Part shown: positions 11,201-23,214 of the stretch, piece after piece
Position numbering within the stretch: the stretch's first letter is position 1
Layout: every line of letters begins with the position of its first letter
Assembly (NCBI GenBank): GCA_023078555.1
Contig: CM041203.1
Span: forward strand, 2,495,481-2,559,480
DNA from: Ulva prolifera
Lineage: Eukaryota > Chlorophyta > Ulvophyceae > Ulvales > Ulvaceae
DNA length: 64,000 nucleotides
Direction: 5' to 3'
The notes under the pieces: model-generated
The model's database searches: none
Told to the model about the DNA's origin: nothing
What the model saw: the letters and a program-made list of their open reading frames with translations, nothing else
Translations under genes and position numbers: made by a program

Positions 11201-13844
11201 CGCCACCCGGCGCGCCCGAGCAGGTCGCAGTCGAGGCCAAGGTCGAGGCGAACTCGGTGTCCCCACACCGCTTCAAGGCCCTCATCGGCCGCGGCCACCC
11301 CGAGTTCGGCACCCCCCATCAGCAGGACGCCTGCGAGTTCTTCATCTACCTCATGCAGCTGCTCGAGCGGTCGGAGCGCGGCGCGCAGGGGCGGCTGCCG
11401 GCGGCCGCCTCCGGCGCGGCGCCGCTGTCGGCGCTGTTCAAGTTCAACGTGGAGCAGCGCACGCAGTGCGCGACGACGGGCGCCGTCAGCTACAAGCACC
11501 TCGAGCAGAACGTGCTGCATGTGGACATCCCGCTCGAGGCGGCGAGCAACAGCCAGGTGCGCCGCCTCCGCAGCTCACGCGCGTCTGCCAGACGCTGTGC
11601 TTTGAGGCTCCGCTCTGCCGCCTCGGCGTAGCTCTGGATCGAGAGCATGCAGCAGCAGCTCAGCTAGATCATGGCGGGTGCCGCAGCGGGCCTGCCTGCA
11701 GCAACAGGCCCCACGAGCGGTGGCACAGCGGCAGGGGTCTGTGGGGGTTTTGTGGGGGGTGTGCACATCTGAGCGCGGCCATGCCGCGTGCAGGCAGTTG
11801 CGGAGTTCAAAGCACGGGAACAAAACCGCAAGGAGATGCAGGAGCAGGAGGCGTCGGCCTACATCAGCGCGGTGTGCCTCCCACCACCACCTGCGCCGCG
11901 TTTGCCTGCGCGTGCCTCTCCTGCCTGCGCCTGCCCGCGCGTGCCTGCGCGTGCCTCTCCTGCCTGCGCGTGCCTCTCCTGCCTGCGCGTGCCTCTCCTG
12001 CCCTCCTTGCGCTTCAGCCCAGTGTGGCGTGCATGGGCACCGCCGCGCATTGTCCTGCCGTGCCGACCAGGTGCCACGCACATCTTGCGTTCCGCTCTTT
12101 AGTGATCTGCTCCGCAACGCCCGGGGCTGCCGCACGCGTGCGTGATTCTACAGCCGTACCGCCGGCAGGGCTGCGGCAAGGTTGATCTGTTGCACGGGGC
12201 TCATCGTTACCGTTTGGCATGGCCACAGGGGTGTCAGTGGCAGCTGTGCGGTGCAGACGGGGGGGTGTGCTGTGGTGGAGGGGGAGCCTGACGAGCCGGT
12301 GGTGCCCGTGGTGCCGTTCGACGCGTGCCTCGCCAAGTTTGCAGCGTCCGCGATGGTGCCGGACTACTTCTCGCCGGCGCTCGGCGGCAAGGGCCGCGCG
12401 GACGTGACGCTCCGCATCGCGACGTTCCCGCCGTACCTCATGGTCCACCTGCAAAAGTGCGCACCTGCCTGCCGCGGCTGCCGTGAGCCGCACACCCCGG
12501 CTCCGCAGTCGCGCATCGCATTCTTGCGTGCAGTGTTCCTGCCAGGAGCGTGTGCTGCCGGCTGAAACCGCTGGGGCTCCTGGTCTGTGTGCAACAGAAG
12601 CGAATAAAGCATGAGGGCGCAGTGCGTGCGCGTGTGCTCCGTTTGCGTTGCCGGGGTCGTGTGTTTGCAGGGACTCAAACCCCGACCATCTCGCACAACA
12701 GCAGGCCCAGCAAGAGTGGATGCCCACTGCGCATGCGGCGGTTCATTGTTTCCTGTGGGCCGTGTGCATGTCGACGTCCACGGCGGGGGCGCGAGTGCAT
12801 GAGCGAGGTGGCGGGGTGTGCACAGGTACTTTGTGGATGAGCAGTGGAGAGCCCGCAAGATGGATGTGCTTGCGGGCATGCAACACAGCATCAGCCTGGA
12901 GTGGCTGCGCGGCAAGGGCCCGCAGCCGGACGAGCGCCTGCAGCCGCAGGAGGCGGAGGCTGCGTCCACGGCACAACCGGCCGTCGCGCCCGCGCCGGTG
13001 CCCGACGCGGACATTGTGGCGCTGCTCTCGAGCGCCGGGTTCGGCGAGAATGCGTGTAAACGCGCCGCCGTGGCCGTCGGCAACAGCGACGCGGAGGCAG
13101 CGATGAACTGGCTGCTGGGGCACATGGACGACGCGGACCTGAATGACCCGCTGCCGAGTGGCGGCGGCGATGGCGGGGCAGCGGGAGGGGGCGGCGCGGA
13201 GGCCGGGCCGGAGTCGGTTGCGATGCTGATGGCGATGGGGTTCACGGAGCGGCAGGCCAAGGCGGCACTGACGAGCTGCAACGGGAGCGTGGAGCGTGCG
13301 GCGGACTGGCTGTTCTCCCGAGCGGACGGGCTCGATGCGGCGGTGGCGGCGGTGGAGAGTGAGGGGCAGGCAGAGCCTGCGGCGCCGGCCGCGCCCAAGG
13401 TGCGACTCCGCACCCTCTCTCCTGCGGAGCATCTCCTCCCCCCAGTTGTGCTTGTGGTGGTGCTCAGTGACGGCCTTGCGAAGCAGCAGGACACCCAAGT
13501 AGGGCGTTGGGGGCTCCCACCTGATTGAGAACTTGCATTCTGGGAGCCTGTATTGGCAGTGGGGAATGAGCGTTGCTCATGAAAGAGCGTGTTCCTGCAT
13601 GAGAGGATTGACAGACGCGAACTCTGCTGTTCAGGAGATGCTGGACGGCCCAGGGAAGTATGAACTGGTGGCGATTATCAGTCACATCGGGAGCAACACC
13701 GCTTGTGGACACTATGTAGCGCACGTGATGAAGGGTGGGCAGTGGTACATCTACAACGACGAGAAGGTTGCTCTTTCAGAGAAGCTCCCAATCGAGCACG
13801 GATATATGTATTTGTACCGGCGCTCGGATCAGCCGTGGGTCTAG
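8221..13844 (+). CDS. USP5: Ubiquitin carboxyl-terminal hydrolase 5/13-type (isopeptidase T)
   Basis: Nine exons join in frame to 865 residues: 8221-8670, 8768-8996, 9847-10058, 10531-10795, 11177-11556, 11794-11871, 12257-12456, 12826-13399 and 13635-13844. Human USP5 has about 858. The family disassembles free polyubiquitin chains. In order there is an N-terminal ZnF-UBP-like region, the ZnF-UBP domain (residues about 190-280), the USP Cys box with catalytic Cys334 (GLKNGGNFCYMSS), and two UBA domains (about 665-707 and 735-778) inserted in the catalytic domain. His822 (ACGHYVAHV) and Asp838 (YIYNDEKV) follow. The ZnF-UBP is odd. It keeps the Trp, Arg and Tyr that contact the ubiquitin tail (NLWLNL, GRM, DVYSY), but of four zinc ligands only Cys195 remains, the others being Thr198, Ser215 and Ala228. 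The start at 8221 was chosen as the first ATG of the conserved frame. Confidence 0.95.
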
Positions 13845-14483
13845 ACACGTGGTGTTTCGGGCGGAGTGACGAGGACGCTAACTGTGTCCGACATGACACC
13901 AGTCTGCTGGCTGACGTGGGCCTGCATTTACCGCCCGCGTCCAGCGCAACAGACATTTGCGGAGCTGAGGCAGGGAGTCGTCAGAGTGTAACTTATTCAG
14001 CGCTTGTACACGGCGAGGAATATTGTCAGGAACCAGTGCTCTGCCGCATGCATGTAGCTTCTCGTGTAGTCCACACTAGCTCTTGGCTGGAAACGGAACG
14101 ATGAATTCCACAATACAGATCGAACTACCTGGCCCTTTGAAAGCTGATGAAGGTTTGTTGCGTCCTTTGAAGTCTGATGGGAGCCAGGCGCTGTCCTTAC
14201 CAACAAGAACTCCGTACGTCCTCGGTCTTGGCATCGAGTTTAGTTGACTTTCATATCGTTGATTGATTCGAGAGAATCCGCATCCGTGTAGACCACAACT
14301 GTGCCTTTGAGAGACCTTGACCACAATCGTGTGCCGCTTCTACGTAGCCATTGTCAACATCCTTCGTGCCGAGGATACGTGTGACAGTCAAGAACAGGCC
14401 TTCATGGTGAGACATGAATGCGCTGCCTATAACACTGCGATGTTCTCTGCAGAGAGCGGCCGGGGCAATCTGCGCGAAAGAGG
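13845..14483. other. Intergenic region between USP5 and arginine deiminase
   Basis: About 640 bp separating two + strand genes. It should hold the USP5 3' UTR and terminator and the promoter of the next gene. No repeat or extra gene is evident. Confidence 0.4.
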
Positions 14484-17045
14484 ATGTTTTCGGGACTGGT
14501 GCCAAACGGCAATACACAGAATGAAGGGACCGCCATAAAGGACATCCTGGCAGTATATCATCCCGATCATGCTACAGAGGTGGCCATCAAGGCTGGCGTG
14601 TTGCCCAGGCTTTTGGAGGCGGATCAAGCTATCGCGGAGCAGGTGCACGAGAACGACCTGGCACAAGTTGTCATCGTATGCGAGCCTGAAGGAGCATCAT
14701 TGATGATGGGTGCCCTTCATCCGCGAGCATCGTTGTACGAGAGGCCAGTCAACCTGCAAGAAGCTCAGAAGGCCCACGCTACGTTCACGGACCTGCTGCG
14801 ACGAAATGGGTGCAAGGTGCGGACACGACTGCTGCATCTTGCACATGTAGTGTGGCTGTGCTGCCCCGCTCATTGTACCATGCATCAGAGCGCAGCAAAC
14901 ATCTTGCGCCCGTGTGCGCACGCTGGTTGGCGACGCACAAGCGAGCAGTCAAGCAAGCAGCCAAGGCGCTACTTTAGTGACAGGCACCGCCCCACGCAGG
15001 TATTGAAGCTGCGTGACATCTTAAGGTTTGATGTAGACACGTCCGTGACAGCGCGGATGGCGCTGGAAAAATTCGCTTTGAAATGTTTGAGATACAAACT
15101 GGACGACGAGTGCAAGGACAGCGAGATCGATGACCAGATTAAATTCTACGTCACTGACGAGTACAAGGTAAGTACTGCGCTACCTCTTTGACCGGGCTCT
15201 TTGACCGGCTCTTTGACCGGGTCAGCCCACCCGCACGCCGTCCGTGAGCTCCTGTCGCACATGCAGCGCCAAGTGCTTCGGGAGATGTCTGCAGAGCAGC
15301 TCATCGACACGATCATGATCCATCCCACAGTGACTCTGCAGCCGTCCTATCGTGATACGGGCCTCACCTCGACATACTCCTTCCAGCCTCTCTCGAACCT
15401 GGTGTACATGAGGGACCAGCAGATCACCACTGCCAAGGGCATCGTACTCGGCTGCCTGCGATCAGCTCAACGCCAGCTGGAGGTGGACCTGATGGAGTTT
15501 GTCTTTCACAAGCTAGGTGTGCACACACCCCACCTTGTGCTCTGCCGCCACTCTGGACAAGCTGCCTGAATGTGCAGCCCTGATCAGGCTCCATGCATGT
15601 GTTTCTCAACGAGCGCAGTCCGTCAGGACCTGCACACCCCACAGTCAAGCCCTGCACACTCACAGAGCAAACAGCGCACAGCACGCTCGCAGCAATCGCC
15701 GCTCCCACTGCAGCAGCACCCTCAGCCGCAGCCTCCCCGAGCCCCTTGCCGGAGCCGGCGCAGCCGCAAACGAATATGCCATATTCATCGTAGAAACATA
15801 TGCACAGGTATGAGCAGCATTTGATCACAGTCAGCCTACAGCACATGCATGCCACACTGCAGCTGCAATCGAATGCGACTGCAGTTTCGCCCAGCCACTC
15901 TCCAAAACACACACGCGACGGCGCTTGATCGATGTCGGACTGCGGCCCAAACATGCCACGGTCCAGCAGCGCTCGAGCATGTCGGCAGTCCCCCTCCCCG
16001 CCCCCGCTGCTCTTCAATGCATACACACGGCAGGAGCACTCATGCAGCACCTTCCCGCCACGCATGCAGGCCTCGAGATCGCCGGCCGCATTCAGCCCCC
16101 TGGCTTCCTCGAGGGCGGGGACTTCTTCCCCGCTGGCCGCGACCTCGCGCTCCTCGGCATCGGACTTCGCAGCAACTACGACGCCGCGAAGCAGCTCATG
16201 GAGGCTGACGTCCTCGGCACGACGCGCTTCGCGGTCGTGCGGGACGACTTTGAGCAGCACCAGGACCGCATGCACCTCGACTGCTGCTTCTCGATCCTCA
16301 CGCACGACTGCTGCCTGATGCTCGAGGAGATGATGGGCGAGGGAAGCGCGACGCGGCGCCTCGTGGACCTCTGGATCCGTGACCGCCGCACCGGCAAGTA
16401 CAAGCTCGACAAGGAGGGCATCGAGTTCTCGAAGTTCATGACGGTGCGCGCTGCGTGCTGCGTGCTGTGCCATGGCGGTCTGCATAGCGCGCCGTGCTGC
16501 CGCGGCGTGCGTGCTCGTGCGGGGCGCAGCCGCCGCAAGCGTATCGGCCGCGCGTGCGAGCAGCCGCCCGCACTAGCTGATGCCGCCTGAGCCTGTTTGG
16601 TCGAGATGGCAACAGCGTTGGCGGCTGTGGGCTGTCACACGCGCCCCACAGGGCCGCACTTCCACACCGGGCTCCGAGAGGCATACTCAATAGAGTAGTG
16701 AGCATGCATCGTGGCTACCAGGGTCCCCAATCATGTGCGGTGCAGGACGAGGGCTACGCGATCATGCCGGTGAAGCGCGAGGACCAGCTCAAGTACGGCT
16801 GCAACTGCCTCAACCTCGGCGCGGGGCGCATCATCTCGGTGCACGAGGAGACGGCGCGCCAGATCGTCGGCTTTGACGGCTTCGACGGCCACGTGCAGCA
16901 CATCGACTGGAGCCCGATCACCTCGATGTACGGGGCCGTGCACTGCGGCTCGCAGGTCATCATGCGCCGCGCGCTGCCGGACCCGGAGGAGGAGGGCACG
17001 CAGCGCGGCGGCAAACGCGTGCGCGTCAGCCAGCCGCGCGCCTAG
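14484..17045 (+). CDS. arcA: Arginine deiminase
   Basis: Five exons join in frame to 474 residues: 14484-14816, 15000-15167, 15267-15516, 16070-16443 and 16746-17045. The enzyme hydrolyses L-arginine to citrulline and ammonia. Guanidine-modifying-enzyme motifs are all present in order: a substrate-binding NLVYMRD (Asp217), EGGDF (Glu265), MHLDCCF with His319 and Asp321, and the nucleophile Cys442 in YGAVHCGSQV. The length fits arginine deiminases (about 410-480) better than the shorter dimethylarginine hydrolases. The second intron starts GTAAGT and contains three tandem copies of a CTCTTTGACCGG unit just before exon 3; only the acceptor at 15266 keeps the frame. No transit peptide is obvious, so a cytosolic enzyme is the simplest reading. 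The symbol is borrowed from bacteria. Many eukaryotic lineages lack the enzyme. Confidence 0.92.
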
Positions 17046-18295
17046 GCCGAGTCCGCTGCGCCTGCGGCCCTACGCGCCACGTGGGGCGTGTAGTGCAAGA
17101 GTAGAGTCTTGGGCGGGGATTACCAGGGCCGGGGCTCCGTCGGGAGGGTGGGGCGGCGGTGCCGCATGTTTGGGAATGATAGCATGCCTTCGGATGTTGA
17201 GTGCATGCAGACCCGAAACGAGGAGCCTTACGTGAGGCAGAGCGTGCATGGGTGTTGACCCTGTGCGCCGTCTCCGGTCTTGAGCTCAGTACACCGCGAG
17301 CCTGTTAGGATGGCCAGCGGCCGCTGCGCATGCCGACTGTGTGTTGCCGCAGCAGCAGAGCTCTGGCTGCATGCACTGTGTTCGTCGGCCGACCAGTGCG
17401 AGATGCGCCGTTCGTCGATGGCCGGGACGCTGCCAGCCACTTTGGGCTGGTGGGTGGGGAGGTTGCGGTTCGCGTCGGTGTGCCGCTCGGCAGCGGTGCC
17501 AGGGGGCCGTGATGAGTCCGTCAGTTGAAGCCGCGTCACGAGCACACGGCATTTCGCCAATCAAACAAACAAGAGTGGATGTAACAGCTCGATATGTACC
17601 CAATCTACATAGGCAGCTCGGTCCATTGAACACAGCAGATCTATTCCTCCTGAAGGATGTTTGGTACGCAATGAAAAAGAACACAGTACCAGCGCTGTAC
17701 GGTGTGCGGCACCGTGCGCCGTGTTTACACCACCCCACTGCGCCGGGTCTGCACTCAGCAGCCCACACCTGACGAGCTCGAGTGCTTGCATGCCATTGCT
17801 GCGCTCACGGAAATCTGATCATATCAGCTTCACACGGTGCACCGTGACTTCTCACATCCCCTCGGGCATGTCTGCAGTATGATTCAGCGGCCCTGATGAT
17901 CTGGAGCCGTACGCATGGAAGGTAACTTAACTCGTTACAAGCAGCGCCCCCGATCACTACTGAACATTTGAAATGTAACATTAACCTATCCATGCGTTTG
18001 AGGCACGAGTGGCACCGCCTCGCTGCGGCGCTTGGCGGCGTTCCTGGCCCGAGGCGGTCACCCCAGGCGCCCTCTGGCCTCGTTCCATCTGCCCGTCTAC
18101 ACAGTACGTCATGTACCAGGTCGCCGCGAACGGAACAGTCGGCCTGCGTCAGCCCACATCCCAGCACGGCATGCATACTGGGAACGGCCAGAACGAAGCA
18201 CGTAAGCACTGCTGTAACCGTAAGTTGGAGTCAGCCTTTCCGGCAACAGCCCTGGAAACTGTCTTCTCCAGCAGGCTGTCCCCACGCCCGCGGCG
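17046..18295. other. Convergent intergenic region
   Basis: 1.25 kb between the 3' ends of arginine deiminase (+) and the DUF155 gene (-). It contains only unsupported overlapping frames; no repeat, RNA gene or extra exon was recognised. Confidence 0.4.
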
Positions 18296-21200
18296 TCACC
18301 GCGAGAACATGTCGGACAGCGAGAGCACGCACTCGAGCGCAATCAGCACGATGATCGTCGTCTCGAGCACCGTCGAGCGCTCGTGCTGGAGCATCGACAC
18401 AAAGGTGCCGGCGTCGCGCGCGATCACCGCGATCTTTTCGCGCAGCTGCGCCGTGCGCTTGTCAAGCTCGAACTCCGAGCGCATCGTCTCGACCATCTTG
18501 TCGTACCGCGAGTACTGCCACGCGAGGTCGTTCTTGTCGAGGAGGCCGAGCTGGCTGATGAGCGCGCCGTGGATGAAGGCGCAGTAGCCGACCATCTTCT
18601 GGAACTCCGCCTGTTTTGGGTCCCACGGCCAGATCATCGAGAGGACGCTGTTGCGGGCGACGACGCCCTCGGTCGCCATCAGCATGTTGGCCTCTGCAGC
18701 GGGGGCGCGGAGGGGTGAGGTGATGGACGGGGTGTGGTGCGACCGATGGGGTGTGGTGAGCGTGGGGTGTGGCCGCTACAAGGCAGAGAACTGGTCCCAG
18801 AACCGGACAGTTGTCCTCGGTTTCTGTCACAGCGATCGGTCACAGGCAATGGGGCATGATGTGCTTGTGTGGGTGTTGCCGCATGTCGGCCGTGTGGGCG
18901 CGCGGTGGTGTCTGCTGCTGACGGATTGTGGCGCAGGGGCGTATATGCATGCACGCAGGACCGCGCTGGCCGCACCGAAGCACTTGCAGCGCTCACAGCA
19001 CGCGCAGCACGCGCCGACCTCGCTACAAGCCAGTCTGGCGCACTGGTGTGCTGACACATGTGCAGCCGAAACGCTCCAGCTGGAGCCTGCGGTGCCGCGT
19101 CGAGTCGGTGCGTCCTCACCGTGGCGCAGTACGCGGTGCTGTGCTGTGCTGGGCTGTGCTGTGCTGTGCTGTGCTGAAGACGTGGGGCGCACCCTGGGAC
19201 CACTTGAGGGCGACGTTGGCCTTGCCGGAGTAGAAGTCGATCGCGCACGACTGGCCCAGTGCGGACGCGACGCAGCGCAGCACGCCCTGCACGCAGCACG
19301 CACCCGTCATGCATGCTTCCGGCCCCCACCCCATCAACCCCCCCCCTGCTGCAAACCGGGGGCAGGGCTGCTGTGTCGGCTCACGCAAGCGACATCTCAC
19401 ATTCCCAGCAGCGGTCTTGAGACAGCAGTGCAGCTCTCCAATACAGTATTGCACCCCCTCCCCCAGCGAAGCCAAATGTGTCCAGCCGCGTGTACCAGGC
19501 GGAGACATGCTTGCGCATGACGATGTGACTGAGCAGGCCCAGGATCAACTCCATCCTTCCAAAACCTCCAGGCGAGCAGTCCACTCGCGTGGCGACGTGG
19601 CAGGTCACCCGCACAGCGTGCACAGCACGCAGCACGCAAGCCCCGGCCGCTCCCACGGCACCGGCCGGCGCGCAGGGCGCACCACGTCAAACTGCTTCAC
19701 GCAGAACACGTCGGCCTTCTGCACGATGAAGTCGGGCTGCGTCGGGCGCACTGCGAGGCGCACGCTCTCGTTGTACACGAGCGGCCGCGCCATCTGGCTG
19801 TCCCCCGGGCCGTCGTCCTCCGGCGTGTACCGCAGCTCGAGGACGGTGTGCGTCTCGGCCTGCGCTTCGCCCTGGTTCGGCGCCATCAGCGAGAAGATGT
19901 CCGTCTGCTGCTGCACACAGCGCACAGCGCGTGAAAGGCGGGGACGCGTGTGTGGATGAGTAAAGCAAAGCAAATCTGAATTTACTGAGCCGTATCCTAC
20001 TGGACATTGACAACTCCGAATTAACGGGACCACATGTGCCGAATGAGTTGCGGCTGTGGCCGATGAGTGGGCGCCAGCGAGGAGGTGCGACCACGATCGG
20101 ACGGACCGGGAGGATGGAGGCAGCCGAGTGCACACGGAAGACAGGTACCAGTCCGATGTGGACGGGTTCACACCAGTACAGCCACTTGCAGCTCTACAGA
20201 GATGGATAGAAGTTCCTGTTGTGCAAGCATGCCGGTTGACGGTGATCGCGATGTGCCACCAAGCTCAGGTGGTACGCCTGGCCGTGGGCATAGCCGTGGT
20301 GCTTGCGGTGTCTGATACTTCTTGAGGAAAAACAGACCCGGAAGCGGGCGCCGCGCGGACAGGGTGGGGTGCAGCCACTGACATACCCTGGCAAAGACGG
20401 GGCAGCCTGCCGGGCAGGTGACATGGAGGGACGGGGGGCGCACTGGGCTGCTGGACGGCACGGTGCGGATGAACGGCCGCAGCAGGAGGTATATGAGGTG
20501 GCTGTCCTCGTCTGCAGCAGCTCGGGCTGTGGCGTCTTCCCATGCGCGCTTGTCTGTCTCCCATGGGCCGCTGGGCCCGTGGTTTGGAGGGACGACCGGC
20601 CTGCTCAGCTGGTCAGGTGCGCTCTGGCCTCGATGGCCCTGAAAGAGCACGACGGCGCCGTATCGGAAGACGACGAAGTAGGTATCGCCTGGCGGCACAT
20701 GCGCGATTTCGCGGCCTGGGCCCGATGGGCATTGCTGCATGAACTCGTGGCGAGACTGCCTGGAGAGTTCATGGACACGGCCTGCTCCCGAGTCCGGCGC
20801 TGGTCTGAAGCCCAGGACGAGATAGTCCTTGCCTTCTGCTCTGCAGATTCATGAGGCATTTGTTTGAAGATGTGTCCGCGTGGGTGGGAGAGAGGCTGCG
20901 GCGCGGAGCCTCGCTGGCAATTGGCTGTTCGAGGGCTCACCTCAACTCACGACGGAACTTCGGCTTCAATCTAGCCAAGTCTAGCTGGCTTCCCAGGAGA
21001 AAGGACTTTACGTTGACTGTGTATTCAACAGCGTGATCCTGGTGCGACTGAGCTGCCGTGGGAGGTGGCATGCCATCTGTGGCGTGGAATGTGTCCTCAG
21101 CAGCACGAGCTGGCTGAGGAGCAGCCGCAGCATGCTGCACTGAGTGGAAACAATTGAAAAACCTCTGTGCTGGGCGGACTGCGTGCACTGCAGCGTAGCT

Positions 21201-21296
21201 GTCGCTGCTGCTCAGGAACGCCGGTGGCACGTTGAGTGCTCCGCGCAGCTGTGACGACGCACGATCTAGCAGCTGGCCTAATCCGCGTTTCAACAT
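18296..21296 (-). CDS. DUF155 family protein, RMND1/Sif2-like, probably mitochondrial
   Basis: The family's order is recovered across several exons. Exon 1 (20941-21296) starts MLKRGLGQLLDRASS and contains VKSFLLGSQLDLARLKP. Exon 2 starts at 20840 (AEGKDYLVLGF) and includes the core strand GDTYFVVFRYGAVVLF. A third exon (about 19686-19906) holds RYTPEDDGPGDSQ and NESVRLAVRPTQ. A short one near 19205-19290 has SALGQSCAIDFYSGKANV. The last exon (18296-18693) ends with RSEFELDKRTAQLREKI, a coiled coil, and a membrane segment (TTIIVLIALECVLSL). The exon 1-2 join is in phase; one or more exons between about 20650 and 19906 are unresolved. RMND1 proteins anchor mitochondrial ribosomes at the inner membrane, and the basic, acid-poor N-terminus fits an import signal. 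One intron contains a sense-oriented SINE fragment. Confidence 0.78.
19960..20046 (-). repeat. 3' fragment of the tRNA-derived SINE inside a DUF155 intron
   Basis: On the minus strand it reads GGTCCCGTTAATTCGGAGTT and continues through CAGTAGGATACGGCTCAGT to a TTTGC/TTTAC tail. It is almost identical to the 3' half of the copy at 54651-54893. The tRNA-like head is missing. The high identity points to a young copy or active source element. Confidence 0.85.
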
Positions 21297-21656
21297 TCAG
21301 ATCTTTTCAAAGAACAGAGTGGGCCTCGAGCAGAAAGCACGATCTCGTCTCTATGGCAGAGTGATTGAATGTGTACGCAAAATCGAGGCGCACATCGGCC
21401 TAGTGCGAAGCAGTCTGCAAATCTAAACGCACTACCACCAGATACCGCAACGTGATGCCACATGCCGGTATTCCTGTTACACAACGTTGAACGTGGTGCA
21501 CAAATGCCCGTAGCAACAGCTGCCACTGGCCTGCACATGCATAGCACATATGGTACTCTGTGAAACGTGCACTAGGTGGCTACCAGCAGCGGACAACACC
21601 CAGGCTGCTGCCCACACATTTTACAGTGGCTTTATTTGTACCTGCCCTAAACATGA

Positions 21657-22548
21657 TTAACTAGCGTCCATCGCGTTCGCTGCCTCTCCTGCAGCAGCTT
21701 CCAGGGCTGCACCGTTTGCCCCAGCCAGACCAAGTGGAGTCTCTTCATCCTTGTTGACCGCATGCAAGTTAGCACCATGGCGTGCGAGAATAAAGGCAGC
21801 TTCTGCGGAGGCTCGGTCCGTCGCCACAGACACTGCCACGTGCAAGGGTGTGTTCCCCACTTTGTCTACTGCAGCGACACTGGCTCCAGCTTGTATCAGA
21901 GCTTCGACGAGAGGAGCACAGCTGTTGCTGCAGGCTCGGTGCAGTGGAGTGGCGCCAACAGTGTCGGCTGCATTGACCTTTGCGCCTGCACAAATCGAGT
22001 TGATGTTATGCAAGCGCAAGTCTACAACCCAACAGTCAGAGAGACAGCGCAACATCCGGGAGTTCAACGATGCTGATGATCAACAATCTGATGTCCGGGG
22101 CTATCAACTGGCGATGGTTGCGGAACGGCTGTTCCCCACGTTCCCAGTTGCGAGGAGAGGGCATGCCTGCTTCGATGAGGATCTGAGCAACTCTGACATG
22201 GCCTTTGCTTGCAGCGTAGTGCAGGGCCGACCTCTTGGTGCTGTTTACTGCACAAGCATCAGCCCCTGCGCCAAGAAGCAGCTGGACCGCGCCTTCGTGT
22301 CCCCCACTAGCAGCTGACAGCAATGGAGTCCACCCGTCCTCGTCTGCGATGTTCACGCCTACCCCGCAGCCATGCTGCAGAAAAGTTTGCAGCAGTCCTA
22401 CTCTTCCACATGCCGCCACGGTGTGCAGGCATGTTCGCCCATCATCGTCTTTGGCGGTTTGGAGGTACTTCCAGTCTTCATCTGACAGATCACTCACAAA
22501 CGATTCATCACCTTCTCTGACCTTGGATACAATTTTGATTACGGACAT
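21657..22548 (-). CDS. PSMD10: Ankyrin-repeat protein, gankyrin-like (26S proteasome assembly chaperone PSMD10/Nas6)
   Basis: Two exons (22167-22548 and 21657-21985) join in frame to 236 residues; human gankyrin has 226. Ankyrin repeats carry the usual signatures: GRTCLHTVAACG, GWTPLLSAASGGHEG, RSALHYAASKGHVRVA, GATPLHRACSN, GNTPLHVAVS and finally NKDEETPLGLA. That last repeat, with its early capping, resembles the C-terminus of gankyrin. Gankyrin/Nas6 binds Rpt3 during assembly of the proteasome base. The start at ATG 22548 is preferred because the frame upstream has no other ATG. The intron (21986-22166) only keeps the reading frame if it begins with GC (GCATGC) and ends AG. A generic ankyrin protein remains possible, but length and final repeat favour gankyrin. 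Confidence 0.78.
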
Positions 22549-23214
22549 GACAAGTTGTGTGCGCTGATCTGCACCACCTGCCCTAACAGCTGACACGATC
22601 AGTCCTGACGTGGACCGCTATCACGGCACGGTGCGCCTGGTAGTCGACAATACACCGGCGAATCTGTCAGCCAGACAGCTTGATCAACAGCAGTGAAGGT
22701 GGACGATCCTACTGATGTGGACTGCACCAGGTCAACGTCCAGCGCGCATCTGACAGTGCACCGCAAGGTGGCAGAGGCGAGTCAGACACTGCTGTAAGTA
22801 GGGAGTTACGAGTATGTATCATCAATAGCTGCCTCTCTGCGGGCCGGAGCAGTCTCGGCCACAGCAAACTCGAAATTGTCGCCGTGTACACGACGCAACA
22901 AGGCCCTTTCGCCACTACCTGCAGCTTGCATGTGGAGCCTTACTGGTCGAGAGTGTAGCATTTTCGAGGGCTGCATCAACACATCCGTGCATAATTCAAG
23001 GGTGGTGGTTCGATCAGATGCGCGGAGCCATGCGTTCCGGCTGTTTGAACTGTTCAGACCGTCCAGCACAGTGGTCGCACTCCGACGATGTGATCACACC
23101 CGAGTGAGTCAAAATGCAAATGACAGCTTAGCTGTGTGACCTGCTCTGCGTGAGGCTTGGACCTGTCGTTCCGAAATCGGTGGACGTACCAGTGACCCGC
23201 AGTACAGCTGGGCC
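22549..23214. promoter_or_regulatory. Intergenic region of the divergent gankyrin-like and THADA genes
   Basis: 666 bp between two start codons on opposite strands. A shared regulatory region is inferred from the arrangement alone; no motif was recognised. Confidence 0.35.

Noticed and set aside
14484-17045. Bacterial contamination or very recent bacterial transfer of arginine deiminase
   Set aside because: Four introns with the same donor and acceptor style as neighbouring genes show it is an established nuclear gene.
20303-20854. A 183-codon + strand frame
   Set aside because: It is antisense to exon 2 and the following intron of the DUF155 gene, which has the family motif on the minus strand.
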